DNA of 27,564 bases from a virus (IMGVR_UViG_3300009103_002207:1-27564), one strand, 5' to 3'. Numbered from the stretch's first letter, positions 7,356 to 16,153 are shown. Notes: generated by a model not told the origin, from the sequence alone. Numbers and translations are program-made.

Positions 7356-8444
7356 ATGAAAAAAATAGTATACAAAGGTCCTTTAAACAGCGTTTCTTTC
7401 GGAAATGTTTCCTATAACCTCCTAAGGGAGATGTATGAACGGAAAATGTCCGTTTCCTTTTTTCCTATAGGGAATGTAGATATTTCGGCTTTTGATAAAG
7501 TTGATTCGGATTTCAAGGTATGGTTAGAGGCCTGTGGTAATAATAGGTATACTTCTGTTTCTAAAGATACTCCTACCTTACAACTATGGCATCTAAATGG
7601 TTCTGAAAATCGCTTGACTCCGCGACAGGCTTTATTTACTTTTTATGAACTTGACAATCCTACGGTGGCAGAAAAAAACTTAGCCGACTTGCAGGATTTG
7701 GTAATTTTTAGCAGCAGTTTTGCTGCAGAGAAGTTTGAGCTTATAGGTTGTGAGAATGTATGCCATATTCCCATTGGTTTTGATAAGGATTTTGGGCCTA
7801 CAGGAAAAGAATATCTAAAAGATACAACGCATTTTGGGCTTTTTGGGAAATTCGAGAAGAGAAAACATACGTCCAAGATCCTCTCTCTATGGGCAAAAAA
7901 ATACGGAAATAATTTCGATTATCAATTAACATGCTGTGTGACGAATCCCTTTTTCAAGCCTGAGCAAATGAATCAAATGATAGGCCAAGCTCTAGAGGGG
8001 AAAAGATATGGTAATATTAATTTCTTGCCCTATTTGAGAACTAATAGTGAAGTGAATGACGCCCTCAACTCTATTGATATTGATCTTACGGGACTTAGCG
8101 GTGGCGAGGGCTGGAACCTTCCTTCTTTTAATGCTACGGCGTTGGGAAAATGGAGTATTGTTCTCGATGCTTCATCTCATAAAGATTGGGCAACACCAAA
8201 GAACTCAGTACTGGTTGGGACCAAGGGGAAGGAAAATTCCGCTGATGGATTATTCTTTACGCAGGGACAACAGTTCAATCAAGGTAATATTTATACCTTT
8301 GACGATGATGAGGTAATTGCTCAGATGGAACATGCAGAAACCCTAGCAAAGAAAGAGAACACAGAGGGCCTGAAGTTACAAAAAGAGTTCACCTATAAGA
8401 AAACTCTGGATTCTATTTTGGACAAAATGTCTTCTCTAGTGTAA
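7356..8444 (+). CDS. GT-B (GT4-like) glycosyltransferase
   Basis: This 362-residue protein has a GT-B fold. The N-terminal domain starts KIVYKGPLNSVSFGNVSYNLLRE, where a Gly/Ser loop faces the acceptor. ALFTFYELDNPT and FSSSFAAEKFELIGCENVCHIPIGFD mark the domain junction. The donor domain has FGLFGKFEKRKHTSKILSLW (about 160-179, with basic residues 168-170 suited to nucleotide phosphates) and LSGGEGWNLPSFNATALGKW (248-266), the retaining-GT signature with E251. It stands apart from the main glycan blocks, between SSB and small phage proteins. Donor unknown. Confidence 0.82.
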   Translation: MKKIVYKGPLNSVSFGNVSYNLLREMYERKMSVSFFPIGNVDISAFDKVDSDFKVWLEACGNNRYTSVSKDTPTLQLWHLNGSENRLTPRQALFTFYELDNPTVAEKNLADLQDLVIFSSSFAAEKFELIGCENVCHIPIGFDKDFGPTGKEYLKDTTHFGLFGKFEKRKHTSKILSLWAKKYGNNFDYQLTCCVTNPFFKPEQMNQMIGQALEGKRYGNINFLPYLRTNSEVNDALNSIDIDLTGLSGGEGWNLPSFNATALGKWSIVLDASSHKDWATPKNSVLVGTKGKENSADGLFFTQGQQFNQGNIYTFDDDEVIAQMEHAETLAKKENTEGLKLQKEFTYKKTLDSILDKMSSLV

Positions 8445-8488
8445 ATTAATAGAATTATAAATTTTAAATTACAAAATAATAACATATA

Positions 8489-8680
8489 ATGAATACTCAA
8501 AATAACGAAATCGTACTATGCTGTGGGCGCGGCAAGTGCCCTATTCTTCGCAAAACCACCGCAAATTTGTATGAAATTCAAGATGATGATGGCAATATAG
8601 TTTCAATTAAAAAAGATCAACTAGAGTTAATCGCTGAGGCTATAAAAGAGTTGGATGATAAATGTTCTATGAAACGATAG
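8489..8680 (+). CDS. Small Cys-containing phage protein
   Basis: This 63-residue protein has a CCGRGKCP motif (Cys 11, 12, 17) that might bind a metal, followed by an acidic beta segment (LYEIQDDDGNIVSIKK) and a helix (LELIAEAIKELDDK). Similar small proteins occur in marine T4-like phages, with no known function. The 44 bases upstream are very AT-rich with no clear Shine-Dalgarno. Its end overlaps the membrane protein gene by 19 bases. Confidence 0.65.
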   Translation: MNTQNNEIVLCCGRGKCPILRKTTANLYEIQDDDGNIVSIKKDQLELIAEAIKELDDKCSMKR

Positions 8681-9015
8681 CATGTATTGGGCTGACCTTT
8701 ATCCTTAAGTATGGGACAATTTTTGATAAGCCACGCGGCTTTTTAATCAGACAATCTCTCTTCTTAAAGGATCTTTTCGATTGCAGCTTGTGTCTGGGGT
8801 TCTGGACAGGGGCAGCAGTAGGTGGGGCGCTTTTTTTTATTGCATGGGATCCCTTTTATTACCTACTTCCTTTAGTCTCTTCTTTTTTATCATTAGTAGC
8901 CGATTCCATCATGGGTACCCTTCAAGCTTATGAAGCACATTTAGAGTCTCGTTCCCGCCGTCCTATAGGTAAAAAGCGGAAGCGCCCCGAGTCGCCTCCT
9001 TCCAACAATGACTAA
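8662..9015 (+). CDS. Small membrane protein with CxxCxGFW motif (DUF1360-like)
   Basis: This 117-residue protein has two or three membrane helices: TIACIGLTFILKYGTIF near the start, then FWTGAAVGGALFFIAW and FYYLLPLVSSFLSLVADSIMG. Between the first two lies FDCSLCLGFWTG, like the FDCPFCLGFW motif of DUF1360 membrane proteins, with the Cys pair at the membrane edge. The C-terminal tail (about residues 90-117) is strongly basic (RSRRPIGKKRKRPE) and probably cytoplasmic. Such proteins are known from phages and bacteria without a settled function. Confidence 0.7.
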   Translation: MFYETIACIGLTFILKYGTIFDKPRGFLIRQSLFLKDLFDCSLCLGFWTGAAVGGALFFIAWDPFYYLLPLVSSFLSLVADSIMGTLQAYEAHLESRSRRPIGKKRKRPESPPSNND

Positions 9016-9024
9016 CCTCCTCCA

Positions 9025-9372
9025 ATGCCACTTTATATCTTTGAGCACCCTACCACCGAAGAGCGGCGAGACATCTTCTTCCATATGGCGGAAGAACCTA
9101 AAATTTATATTGATTCCGAAGGTATAGAATGGCGGCGGATTTTTACTTGCTCTCAACTTTCTATGGATACTTCTCTTGACCCTTATAGCAGCAAACAGTT
9201 TGTAGATAAAACGAGAAATGAAGGGAACATGGGAGATCTATGGGATAGAAGCGCAGAACTTCATCAAAAACGGGCAGATAAAGAAGGGGTAGACCCCTTA
9301 CGTAAAAAATACTTTGAACAATACTCAAAAGAGAGGAACGGGGCCAAGCACCTTGAGGACCCAAGTGCCTAG
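9025..9372 (+). CDS. FmdB-like phage protein that has lost its zinc cysteines
   Basis: The 115-residue protein starts MPLYIFEHPTTEERRDIFF, resembling the FmdB zinc-ribbon opening MPxYE, but has only one Cys (CSQL), so a zinc ribbon cannot form. YIDSEGIEWRRIFTCSQ follows, then SLDPYSSKQFVDKTR and DLWDRSAELHQKRADKEGVDPLRKKYFEQYSKER, an arrangement I recognise from conserved proteins of T4-like marine phages. The role is unknown. Its position just after the DUF1360-like gene and the compact spacing indicate co-transcription. Confidence 0.7.
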   Translation: MPLYIFEHPTTEERRDIFFHMAEEPKIYIDSEGIEWRRIFTCSQLSMDTSLDPYSSKQFVDKTRNEGNMGDLWDRSAELHQKRADKEGVDPLRKKYFEQYSKERNGAKHLEDPSA

Positions 9373-9377
9373 TACCG

Positions 9378-9473
9378 ATGACTCTTATAATTAAAAAAGG
9401 GGCACGCTTCATAGTAAGGAAATTAGCCGCAGTGTTCACGAGAAAGGCACCCCCTCCCGCTCCCCCTACTTAA
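9378..9473 (+). CDS. Very small basic protein, possible gene
   Basis: A 31-codon reading frame fits exactly between two genes, starting 6 bases after one stop and ending 7 bases before the next ATG. The product is a short basic amphipathic stretch (IIKKGARFIVRKLAAVFTRK) followed by a Pro-rich tail (APPPAPPT). It could be a membrane-active or scaffold peptide. No Shine-Dalgarno is evident, so this is only a candidate. Confidence 0.4.
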   Translation: MTLIIKKGARFIVRKLAAVFTRKAPPPAPPT

Positions 9474-9479
9474 TGATTA

Positions 9480-10130
9480 ATGAAGGAATGGTATAGAAAT
9501 ATTTTAGGGCGACTCAATGAGTGGCTTGACAAAGAAATAGCCTATTTGGATTCCTCTAAATATTATACCGAGCAAGACCCTTTAACGAGGGAGGGGATAA
9601 AAGACCTTAGCGCCTCTCGCAAAAAGGAATTAAACAGGATGTCAACTGCTAATTTTAATTTTTATTTAAGGAAACAAATTCCCCCTGAGGACTTTAGTGA
9701 TGAGATTACTGCAGAAATAGAGCTTCTATCTGAAGGCCTGGATTCTCATACTTGTGCGGTAATAATAGAGTCATCTCGGGTAAGAAACTTAGGTGCGATT
9801 GTTGCGGCTATGACACACCGCCAATTAAAAGAACCTAAGACCCGTTTTTTTATTATAACCGATAGTGATGAAATTATTCTTAAATTGGTAAATGTCTTTA
9901 ATTGGGCCAATCGACATTTCTACACCCTACCAACTCTTATGGATTTAAATTTAAACCCTTATGAGAGAAATAGTGTTACGTCTGAAATTTTGTCTAAATT
10001 GGATAATTTTATTGTTGCTGAAAATTCTACTCTACTCAAGCTGGTGAACGCCAAGGGGCAAAAACCCCTTCCTCTTCTTGACGCTGAAGAAGTTTTTGTT
10101 TTCCGACCCGAGGAGATGAAGTTTGTATGA
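9480..10130 (+). CDS. Unknown protein at the start of the plus-strand glycan block
   Basis: I do not recognise this 216-residue protein. The N-terminal third is helical and charged (RLNEWLDKEIAYLDSS). The middle has HTCAVIIESSRVRNLGAIVAAMTHRQ and RFFIITDSDEIILKLVNVFNW, which look like a Rossmann-type beta-alpha-beta unit, perhaps a nucleotide-sugar or glycosyl-related fold. It ends VFVFRPEEMKFV. It overlaps the next glycosyltransferase by 4 bases (ATGA), suggesting that the two products are made together. The function is open. Confidence 0.6.
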   Translation: MKEWYRNILGRLNEWLDKEIAYLDSSKYYTEQDPLTREGIKDLSASRKKELNRMSTANFNFYLRKQIPPEDFSDEITAEIELLSEGLDSHTCAVIIESSRVRNLGAIVAAMTHRQLKEPKTRFFIITDSDEIILKLVNVFNWANRHFYTLPTLMDLNLNPYERNSVTSEILSKLDNFIVAENSTLLKLVNAKGQKPLPLLDAEEVFVFRPEEMKFV

Positions 10131-11071
10131 AAAAAATCTCTTATATTTTAGTATCTCGTAATGATAATTATTGTGGTGATTCAGTTGGACGATTAGTAAA
10201 CACGTTAAACCACACAGGGTCCCTTTTGGTTAAAAATGGAGTAGAAGACCAGTCCGAAGTAGTTTTGATTGATTGGGCGTCACCAGAAGCCCCTTTGTTG
10301 GCAAATTTACCCCCTAAACTCAATAAGGATATTCTTTCTATATTAAAAATCGTAACAGTTAGCCCTACCGTTGCAGCTAAATATCAACAAAATTCTCCTT
10401 TTTCTGAAGTTCATGCTATGAATTGTGGTTTTCGCCGCATGAGGGGAGAATATTTTGGGCGCATTGATCAAGATACCTTAATGGGTCAGCGTTTCGTGGA
10501 TTGGTTTTATAACGATTTTAAGGTAAAGGACTATGGTTTTGATTGGCCTACAACAGCTTTTTGTAGTCGCCGTAATTTAGATGAAGTTCAAAGTAAACCA
10601 CATCATTATAAAAATTTAATATTTAATCCTGTACTATCTCGAACTATTACAATCTGCCATGAACATAATCACTTTACCCGCCTCATGCCAAGGGGAAAGG
10701 ACAGGCCTGTTTTCCATTCTCCTTATGGCGGGGCTGTAGGGATTTTGTTAGTCCAAAAAGATGCTTATGAAAAACATAAAGGCTTTAACGAACAAATGGT
10801 TCATATGAATAATATGGATGTAGAATTTTTTAATCGCCTTACTCAAACTGAATCTTTTTATAATTTAAATTTAAAACTCGATTGTGATTTTTACCATCAA
10901 TATCATTCTCGGCATGATGGGGCCAAAAATGACTCCACGCAGCCCCATGCCAACCAAGAAGGCTCACGCCAAACTAATGATTTGAGCTATAGAAACACTT
11001 TACATAAAAATCCAAATAATGCCAACTGGGGACTTTTAAAGGAAGACCTTTCTGTTGTTGACTGGGCCTAA
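10127..11071 (+). CDS. GT-A glycosyltransferase (GT2/GT7 C-domain-like)
   Basis: This 314-residue protein has a GT-A N-terminus (SYILVSRNDNYCGDS), a strand ending EVVLIDWASPE, and EVHAMNCGFRRMRGEYFGRIDQDTLM, with the DxD-type metal site at D114 and D116. Further on, PYGGAVGILLVQKDAYEKHKGFNEQM and NNMDVEFFNRL match the C-terminal galactosyltransferase segment in which Asp/Glu residues act as base (GT7-like). An upstream GAGGAG lies 11 bases before ATG 10127. The C-terminus has an odd Asn/His/Gln-rich stretch. It likely adds a galactose-type sugar, but the donor is not proven. Confidence 0.8.
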   Translation: MKKISYILVSRNDNYCGDSVGRLVNTLNHTGSLLVKNGVEDQSEVVLIDWASPEAPLLANLPPKLNKDILSILKIVTVSPTVAAKYQQNSPFSEVHAMNCGFRRMRGEYFGRIDQDTLMGQRFVDWFYNDFKVKDYGFDWPTTAFCSRRNLDEVQSKPHHYKNLIFNPVLSRTITICHEHNHFTRLMPRGKDRPVFHSPYGGAVGILLVQKDAYEKHKGFNEQMVHMNNMDVEFFNRLTQTESFYNLNLKLDCDFYHQYHSRHDGAKNDSTQPHANQEGSRQTNDLSYRNTLHKNPNNANWGLLKEDLSVVDWA

Positions 11072-11098
11072 AAAAAGAGTTTCCGAACTGGGAGAAAA

Positions 11099-11716
11099 AT
11101 GAATAAAGAAATTAAAAACATACAAATGTTTTCGACAGGGGGTGCTGGAAGTCATTGGTTCTTTCATGAGTTAAAGGGGCCGAAGTATGCCAGCCCCCAC
11201 TTAAACTCCTTAGTGTATGAGATTGAAGGGCATCCTGAAGGGTCGTCATACAAACATCGCAACCAACCTCCTCAAAAACTTCACAAACCTAATAGCTTAG
11301 TCCTCTATCTTTACTGTAACCCCTTAAACCATGCTTTAGGAATGTATAAGAAAAAGCAGGCGCGAGGGCATTGCGAACAAATGGGGGGGGATGTAGCGGG
11401 CATACAGGGAGTTAAGACCTTTGAGGAGTTTGTTGAGAATGGAGTGGATTATTTCAAGTATTATACTCATTTATCTAATTGGTTGAATACTGAAACGGAA
11501 TACCCTCGCGTTTTAATAAAATACGAACATATAAAGGAGGAATTTGATAATTTCTGTCGGTTGATTGAAATTGGTTCTGGACCTCCCCTTAATTTTAGAC
11601 AAAGAAAATCGGATTATAATAAATATTCAGACAGCATAAAAGATAAATTGCATAAAATGTTTAAAAGAGAATTAGAGCTGTATAATTCCATACCCCCGCT
11701 AACGGTAGTAAAATGA
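11099..11716 (+). CDS. Divergent sulfotransferase-like protein
   Basis: The 205-residue protein starts IQMFSTGGAGSHWFFHEL, in the position and shape of the PAPS 5'-phosphosulfate loop of sulfotransferases, though the usual lysine is absent. NSLVLYLYCNPLNHALGMYKK (residues 66-85) resembles the 3'-phosphate strand and helix (xxRxPxxxxxS), with N74 in place of the usual Arg. RVLIKYEHIKEEFDNFCRLI resembles the late YEdL helix. The catalytic details differ, so it may be an atypical or inactive relative. The neighbouring gene 12697-13443 is a clear sulfotransferase. GGGAG before ATG 11099 is a fair ribosome site. An eight-G run at 11383-11390 sits inside the gene. Confidence 0.6.
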   Translation: MNKEIKNIQMFSTGGAGSHWFFHELKGPKYASPHLNSLVYEIEGHPEGSSYKHRNQPPQKLHKPNSLVLYLYCNPLNHALGMYKKKQARGHCEQMGGDVAGIQGVKTFEEFVENGVDYFKYYTHLSNWLNTETEYPRVLIKYEHIKEEFDNFCRLIEIGSGPPLNFRQRKSDYNKYSDSIKDKLHKMFKRELELYNSIPPLTVVK

Positions 11717-11750
11717 AAATACACGTACCCCTCGAATTTCGGGTATAATT

Positions 11751-12707
11751 ATGAATAAAAATGTCATATATTTATTGGATTGTCAATTTGAAGACGAATG
11801 GCATAAAAAGAAATACGCCATCACCAATATTTTAAAAAAGAAAGATGACTTGACAGAGGAATACGTTTCTAGCGTTATAAACTCAGGCTGGAGACAAGAT
11901 GGCCAAGATGAATGGACTTCTATATCTATTCCTCGTATTGAAAGCTATGCACGAACAGTGGGTGCGGACGTAGTTAAGTTTGATAGCAAACTTCTTGACT
12001 CCATGCCGATGCCGTCTAGCTTCCATCCTTATCAAAGGGCGGTTTTCTTAAAGTTTGAAATTCTTAGGCAGTTTGAAAAAAGCAATTACGACAGAATGCT
12101 TTTTCTAGACCTAGATATTCTTATTTTACATGATAAGGAAAATATTTTTGAGGAATTGCCGTCTAAAGGTATTTACATGGCCCCTGATCACAACCCCGAG
12201 ACAACCCTATCCTGCAAACAAAAGTTACTGGAGTTTTTTAATTTAAAAAAAGACTTAATTCCGCTTATTGATATGCCTCGCAAGGATCGAAACTTTTACA
12301 ACCCTCCTTTAAATTGGTTTAAGAATAGGTCTTTTTATAATTGGGGGGTTTTTCTCGCAGATAAAGACTCTATTAAGAAGCTTAATGTGCATATCCCTAA
12401 GTCTACCCAATGGATATCTTTTTTTGACAAATTCAATTTATCCCACAATCCTCGTGACAGTAGGTTTAATCAAGACATCATGGAACAAGACTGCTTGTTA
12501 TATTTTCTTCATCAATCACCATTATCCATAAAACCTTTGGGGCGAAAATGGAATTTTGAGCATTTCTGCGTTCGCCCTAATGATGATGTCAACTTTGTAC
12601 ATATGTATGATAAAATGTTGATATCTTTTCTTTTTGATAAACCTTGGAAGTTAGAGGCCATATGCGCTATTAGGGACAAATACACGGACCTCTTAAATGA
12701 GAACTAA
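11751..12707 (+). CDS. GT8-like nucleotide-sugar transferase
   Basis: This 318-residue protein resembles GT8-type GT-A enzymes. YDRMLFLDLDILILHD (about 113-128) carries the DxD motif at D120 and D122 on the strand, preceded by the FHPYQRAVFLKFEILRQF helix. Later, NWGVFLADKDSI and RFNQDIMEQDCLLYFLHQ look like the GT8 segment that contacts the acceptor and the NQD pattern. The C-terminus (EHFCVRPNDDVNFVHM) contains a His-Met motif that often coordinates the metal. Sugar specificity cannot be told. It overlaps the sulfotransferase by 11 bases. Confidence 0.78.
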   Translation: MNKNVIYLLDCQFEDEWHKKKYAITNILKKKDDLTEEYVSSVINSGWRQDGQDEWTSISIPRIESYARTVGADVVKFDSKLLDSMPMPSSFHPYQRAVFLKFEILRQFEKSNYDRMLFLDLDILILHDKENIFEELPSKGIYMAPDHNPETTLSCKQKLLEFFNLKKDLIPLIDMPRKDRNFYNPPLNWFKNRSFYNWGVFLADKDSIKKLNVHIPKSTQWISFFDKFNLSHNPRDSRFNQDIMEQDCLLYFLHQSPLSIKPLGRKWNFEHFCVRPNDDVNFVHMYDKMLISFLFDKPWKLEAICAIRDKYTDLLNEN

Positions 12708-13443
12708 ACCTTTAATAATTTTCAGCTGCTATCATAAAAGCGGCACAACCCTTTTAAGACACTTTATAGCTGATTATGCCGAAAAGCATGATCTCACATG
12801 GAGGGAGGGTCACTGCGAAAGGTTTAGCGCTACCGACTTTCAAGAGATGGATATCTGGTTTGACCCGTGGGGAACCGCTTTAGTGCCTCACGACTTAAGT
12901 AAAGAGAATAGAAACGTAGAAGAGGCCACTGGTCGAAATTGTATTGGCGTTCACTTAATTAGGGATCCGAGAAATATTATTGTTTCGGGATACCTTTATC
13001 ATAAGTCTCAAGAAAAAGAAGCCGCATGGAAGGGGTACTATAAAGAGACCCTTAATTCTCTCGATCAAGACAACGGTCTTTTATTTGAGATGTCTCGGAC
13101 GGCTCGGGAAACCATAACTCGCATGCAGAAATGGGATTATAGCAATGACATTTTTCTAGAGCTTCGTTATGAAAATTTAATGCAAAATTTTACAGGCACT
13201 TTTCAGAGGATTCTTCGTCACATAGGGTCTCCTACCCCTGCTGAAGACCTTGTTCTTGCTGAGCGTCATGACATAAATCGGATGTCTAAAGAAGAACTAG
13301 AACAAAACACTCATATTATTTCTAAAAAATTTGACCCTTATAAATGGACTTCTTTTTTAAAAGGAGTTCATTTGGCTAAATTAAATTCTTTATTTGGAGA
13401 TTTAGGGCGTTTGAATTATTCCGCGTTGGGGGACGCCTGTTGA
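12697..13443 (+). CDS. PAPS-dependent sulfotransferase
   Basis: This 248-residue enzyme is a sulfotransferase, moving sulfate from PAPS to an acceptor hydroxyl. The 5'-phosphosulfate loop is CYHKSGTTLLRHF, with K14, S15, G16 and T17. The 3'-phosphate site is GVHLIRDPRNIIVSGYLYHK, with R89, D90, P91 and S97. LRYENLMQNFTGTFQRILRHIG follows as the family's late helix. These are the standard markers of the Sulfotransfer superfamily. No signal or membrane segment is visible, so it is cytoplasmic. It lies between a GT8-like and a GT90-like gene, so the likely acceptor is the glycan those enzymes build. Sulfated surface glycans are common in marine bacteria. Confidence 0.9.
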   Translation: MRTKPLIIFSCYHKSGTTLLRHFIADYAEKHDLTWREGHCERFSATDFQEMDIWFDPWGTALVPHDLSKENRNVEEATGRNCIGVHLIRDPRNIIVSGYLYHKSQEKEAAWKGYYKETLNSLDQDNGLLFEMSRTARETITRMQKWDYSNDIFLELRYENLMQNFTGTFQRILRHIGSPTPAEDLVLAERHDINRMSKEELEQNTHIISKKFDPYKWTSFLKGVHLAKLNSLFGDLGRLNYSALGDAC

Positions 13444-13467
13444 TAACATCTGGTATATTTATTAGTT

Positions 13468-14622
13468 ATGCTCTCCAATTATAAAAAAACTCGGGCGGCC
13501 TTTGAAAAAATGTGGAATCGCCCTGCTCCCGATAAAATGATAGGGGACCCGCGCCCTTTTGATATGGATAGTGAAAACGAAGTCTTTTTTCAGTCTTATC
13601 AGAGGCTGGTTATAAAAAAAGAGAAGGGGAACTTAATAGCAAATGCCTGGACCAGTGACCATTCCGCTTCTCACAGGCCTCTTCACGCCCTTAATTTAAT
13701 TTATTTAGCTGGCATCTCGAACTGGGGCCTCAAACTTCCTGATTTTAAGCCTATAAGGATTTATACAGGAGATATATCTCCTACTTATAAATGTCTCAGG
13801 GAGTGTAACGAATACCCTTTAATTCCTGGGGCCATGGATTTAAATAAAATCTCTCCTGATTTTTTAGGAGGGCAAAGGCTAGCAAATTATACGCGGCAAT
13901 CCAAAAAGTGGCCGCGTGTTGATATGGGTTTTGACGAGCCTAATCTATTTTTGAATAAAGATTTTGGTATATGTCCTGATTTTACTTTTTGGGCTTATTC
14001 AGGAGCTTACATGCCTAGCGCTGACGGGGTTTCTGGGTGGGCTAATTTTCACAGAGATCTTTTAAACAAAAAACCTTCTCCCAATCCTTCTCCGCGTATA
14101 GGATGGAGGGGAAGCTGTCAGTCTTTAAGCGCTATTAAGGAGCAGACGGCCCAGAACCCTAACTTTGAGCTGTGGAATGGTGCTCCTCGGCTCGGTTTAC
14201 GAGAATTAAGCCGCGAACACCCTGATATTATTGATGCAAAATGTCCCAATCAAGAGGGGAGCCAGCATCGGTTAACTCCTATAGAACTGAGAGATAATTA
14301 TAAATATCTTCTAGAGGCAGGCGGCGGCGGCTGTAGTTGTCGTGTAAAATGGCTGTTATGTCTGAAGCGCTTGTGTTTTATAAGGGAAAAGGCCTGGTCG
14401 GCTTTTTATGAAATAAATCTTAAGCCTTATGTTCATTATATTCCTATTAAAGAAGACTTTTCGGATTTAATTGAAAAATATCACTGGGCGGAAGATAATC
14501 CAGAGAAATGCGAGGAGATCATAGATAATTGTTCCACTTTTGTAGAACGTTTTTTATCTCCTAAATCTCTTGCGCAACGGTGGCATGATACAATTCATTA
14601 TATTGTAGAAAATTACCAATAA
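13468..14622 (+). CDS. GT90/CAP10-like glycosyltransferase
   Basis: This 384-residue protein belongs with the CAP10 / GT90 family, in which bacterial LpsA-type members add sugars to lipopolysaccharide. Visible markers are IGWRGSCQS (GWRGS at 212-216), RDNYKYLLEAGG around 275-286, the GCSCRVKWLLCLKRLCFI core, and NLKPYVHYIPIKEDFSDL (317-334), which carries the family's HY.P...DLSDL signature. The protein is soluble, with no leader, so it acts inside the cell. GGGGCSCR is unusually Gly- and Cys-rich where the family has Gly-x-Ser-x-R/K. In context it acts on the same glycan as its neighbours. Confidence 0.82.
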   Translation: MLSNYKKTRAAFEKMWNRPAPDKMIGDPRPFDMDSENEVFFQSYQRLVIKKEKGNLIANAWTSDHSASHRPLHALNLIYLAGISNWGLKLPDFKPIRIYTGDISPTYKCLRECNEYPLIPGAMDLNKISPDFLGGQRLANYTRQSKKWPRVDMGFDEPNLFLNKDFGICPDFTFWAYSGAYMPSADGVSGWANFHRDLLNKKPSPNPSPRIGWRGSCQSLSAIKEQTAQNPNFELWNGAPRLGLRELSREHPDIIDAKCPNQEGSQHRLTPIELRDNYKYLLEAGGGGCSCRVKWLLCLKRLCFIREKAWSAFYEINLKPYVHYIPIKEDFSDLIEKYHWAEDNPEKCEEIIDNCSTFVERFLSPKSLAQRWHDTIHYIVENYQ

Positions 14623-14675
14623 AAAAAATACATTTATTTAAATCGAGGGATAAAAATCATCCACGAGGAGCACCA

Positions 14676-15200
14676 ATGAAACCCAGACATCTTCATATTG
14701 GCTGTGGAGAAGTTATTCTGCCTCCACCTTTTGAAAATTTAGACGAACGAAATTTGTCTGGAGTTGACCATATATCGAACGCAAAAAAACTACCATTTGA
14801 CAACGAAACTTTTGATTTAATTTACTCCTCACATGTCCTAGAGCACTTTCATAGAAGTGAAACAGAAGAGGTCCTTTCAGAATGGGTTAGAGTACTTAAA
14901 ATGGGCGCCATACTCAGGCTTTCGGTTCCATGCCTGGATAACTTAATTAAAATTTATCAAACTTCTAATGACCTAGAGAATATAGTGGGGCCTTTAATGG
15001 GAGGGCAAACCTATGAGGGCAACTTTCACTACAATATATTCAACAAAGAGAGCCTAACCCAATACTTAGAAAAGGTGGGTTGCGAAGCAATTCATACATG
15101 GGATTTCAGGAGAACAAGTCACAGTCAGTTTTTTGATTTTTCTCAAGCTACAACCTGGGAAATACCCATTAGCTTAAATATTGAATGTAGAAAAAAATGA
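14676..15200 (+). CDS. SAM-dependent methyltransferase
   Basis: This 174-residue Class I methyltransferase has motif I LHIGCGE (6-12) and the acidic residues of NLDER (21-25) for the SAM ribose. AKKLPFDNETFDLIYSSHVLEHF (37-58) is the type-11 pattern of motifs II and III, and LRLSVPCLDNLIKIYQ follows. It has a strong Shine-Dalgarno (GAGGAG at 14665-14670, 5 bases before ATG), one of the best in the window, so it is probably translated well. It overlaps the next gene by 4 bases (ATGA). In a glycan cluster the likeliest acceptors are sugar hydroxyls. Confidence 0.85.
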   Translation: MKPRHLHIGCGEVILPPPFENLDERNLSGVDHISNAKKLPFDNETFDLIYSSHVLEHFHRSETEEVLSEWVRVLKMGAILRLSVPCLDNLIKIYQTSNDLENIVGPLMGGQTYEGNFHYNIFNKESLTQYLEKVGCEAIHTWDFRRTSHSQFFDFSQATTWEIPISLNIECRKK

Positions 15201-16111
15201 AGAAGGGTTATGTTATCTGTCGCAGGGGTTCAGGGCTATCCGATCTTCTGAAAAATATAACGGCAGCTTGGTATTTAGCACACTCTACTAATAGAGATGT
15301 AATTATTGACTGGTACCAGACGGTTTACACTAATTACGAAAGAAGGTTTTGCCTACATGAAAAGTTAGACATATATAATTACTTAAATTGTCCATTTAGT
15401 GAATTTTTTAACAGGTTGCCTGTAATCCAAGGAGTTTCATTCTATGTGCCGTCGGACTTTAGCTGTTCGGAATATAAGCAATTATTAAAAGACTCTGAAC
15501 TGTGCAACGCTTGTATAAATGAAACACTTACTGAAAAAGGGTCGCGGGTTTCAGACCAGAATCAGCTCTTTTTTTTAGAGAAGATTTGTTCTAAATTAAG
15601 TTTTAATTCTACAACTCAACAAAAAATAGATAACTTTAAAAAAAAGCATTTGGACAACAATATTGTGGTTGCGTGCGTATTTCGTTACGGGGATGGCCAG
15701 CTACGCAAGGCTTATATAAATTCATATAAAACGCTTTACCCCAACTCTCCTGTAAGCGAGGATAGAATAATAAAAAAAATGTTTGACCAATATTTGTTTT
15801 TTTTAAATGAAATAAAACTTGTTCATCCTGACCTTCGGGTTATGCTGATCGTAGATGAGAGAGGGGTATATGATGAACTCAAATCCTTCTTGTCGGAATT
15901 CACCTGTATTCCTCAAAATTTAAGGTGGACCAAAGAGGGTCACGTTACACATATTAGTCAGGGCTTTGAGAGTTTTAAATCTAAGCTTTTACCTGCAGTA
16001 TTAGATATGTTTTTAATGAAAGAATGTCAATATATGATATATACTGAATCTGGTTTCAATCTAATTCCACGACTTTTCATGCCGTGGCCTAATACAATTA
16101 AAGTTTCTTAA
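15197..16111 (+). CDS. NodZ/GT23-like fucosyltransferase-type protein
   Basis: The 304-residue protein opens MKKGYVICRRGSGLSDLLKNITA, with Arg and Gly residues in a phosphate-binding loop as in NodZ and alpha-1,6-fucosyltransferases, then RDVIIDWYQTVYTNYERRF. Further segments IVVACVFRYGDGQLRKAY and QYMIYTESGFNLIPRLF parallel the family's HxRxGD/G and SSSFxxLAA motifs that bind GDP-fucose. It directly precedes GDP-mannose 3,5-epimerase, whose product GDP-L-galactose is GDP-L-fucose with an extra 6-OH. I infer that its donor may be GDP-L-galactose. The family match is moderate. Confidence 0.6.
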   Translation: MKKGYVICRRGSGLSDLLKNITAAWYLAHSTNRDVIIDWYQTVYTNYERRFCLHEKLDIYNYLNCPFSEFFNRLPVIQGVSFYVPSDFSCSEYKQLLKDSELCNACINETLTEKGSRVSDQNQLFFLEKICSKLSFNSTTQQKIDNFKKKHLDNNIVVACVFRYGDGQLRKAYINSYKTLYPNSPVSEDRIIKKMFDQYLFFLNEIKLVHPDLRVMLIVDERGVYDELKSFLSEFTCIPQNLRWTKEGHVTHISQGFESFKSKLLPAVLDMFLMKECQYMIYTESGFNLIPRLFMPWPNTIKVS

Positions 16112-16153
16112 ACACCTGTGGAATTCATGGGATTTTATTTTATTATATAAAAC

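Noticed and set aside
11383-11390. Eight-G run as a programmed frameshift site
   Set aside because: The reading frame is intact on both sides and the protein has a normal length. No alternative frame of interest follows.
11735-11750. Repeated GGTATA-like motif before several starts (also 13452, 19256, 26058)
   Set aside because: In most cases it sits so close to the ATG that a start site would fall at or inside the gene. The sites are too variable to call a promoter family.
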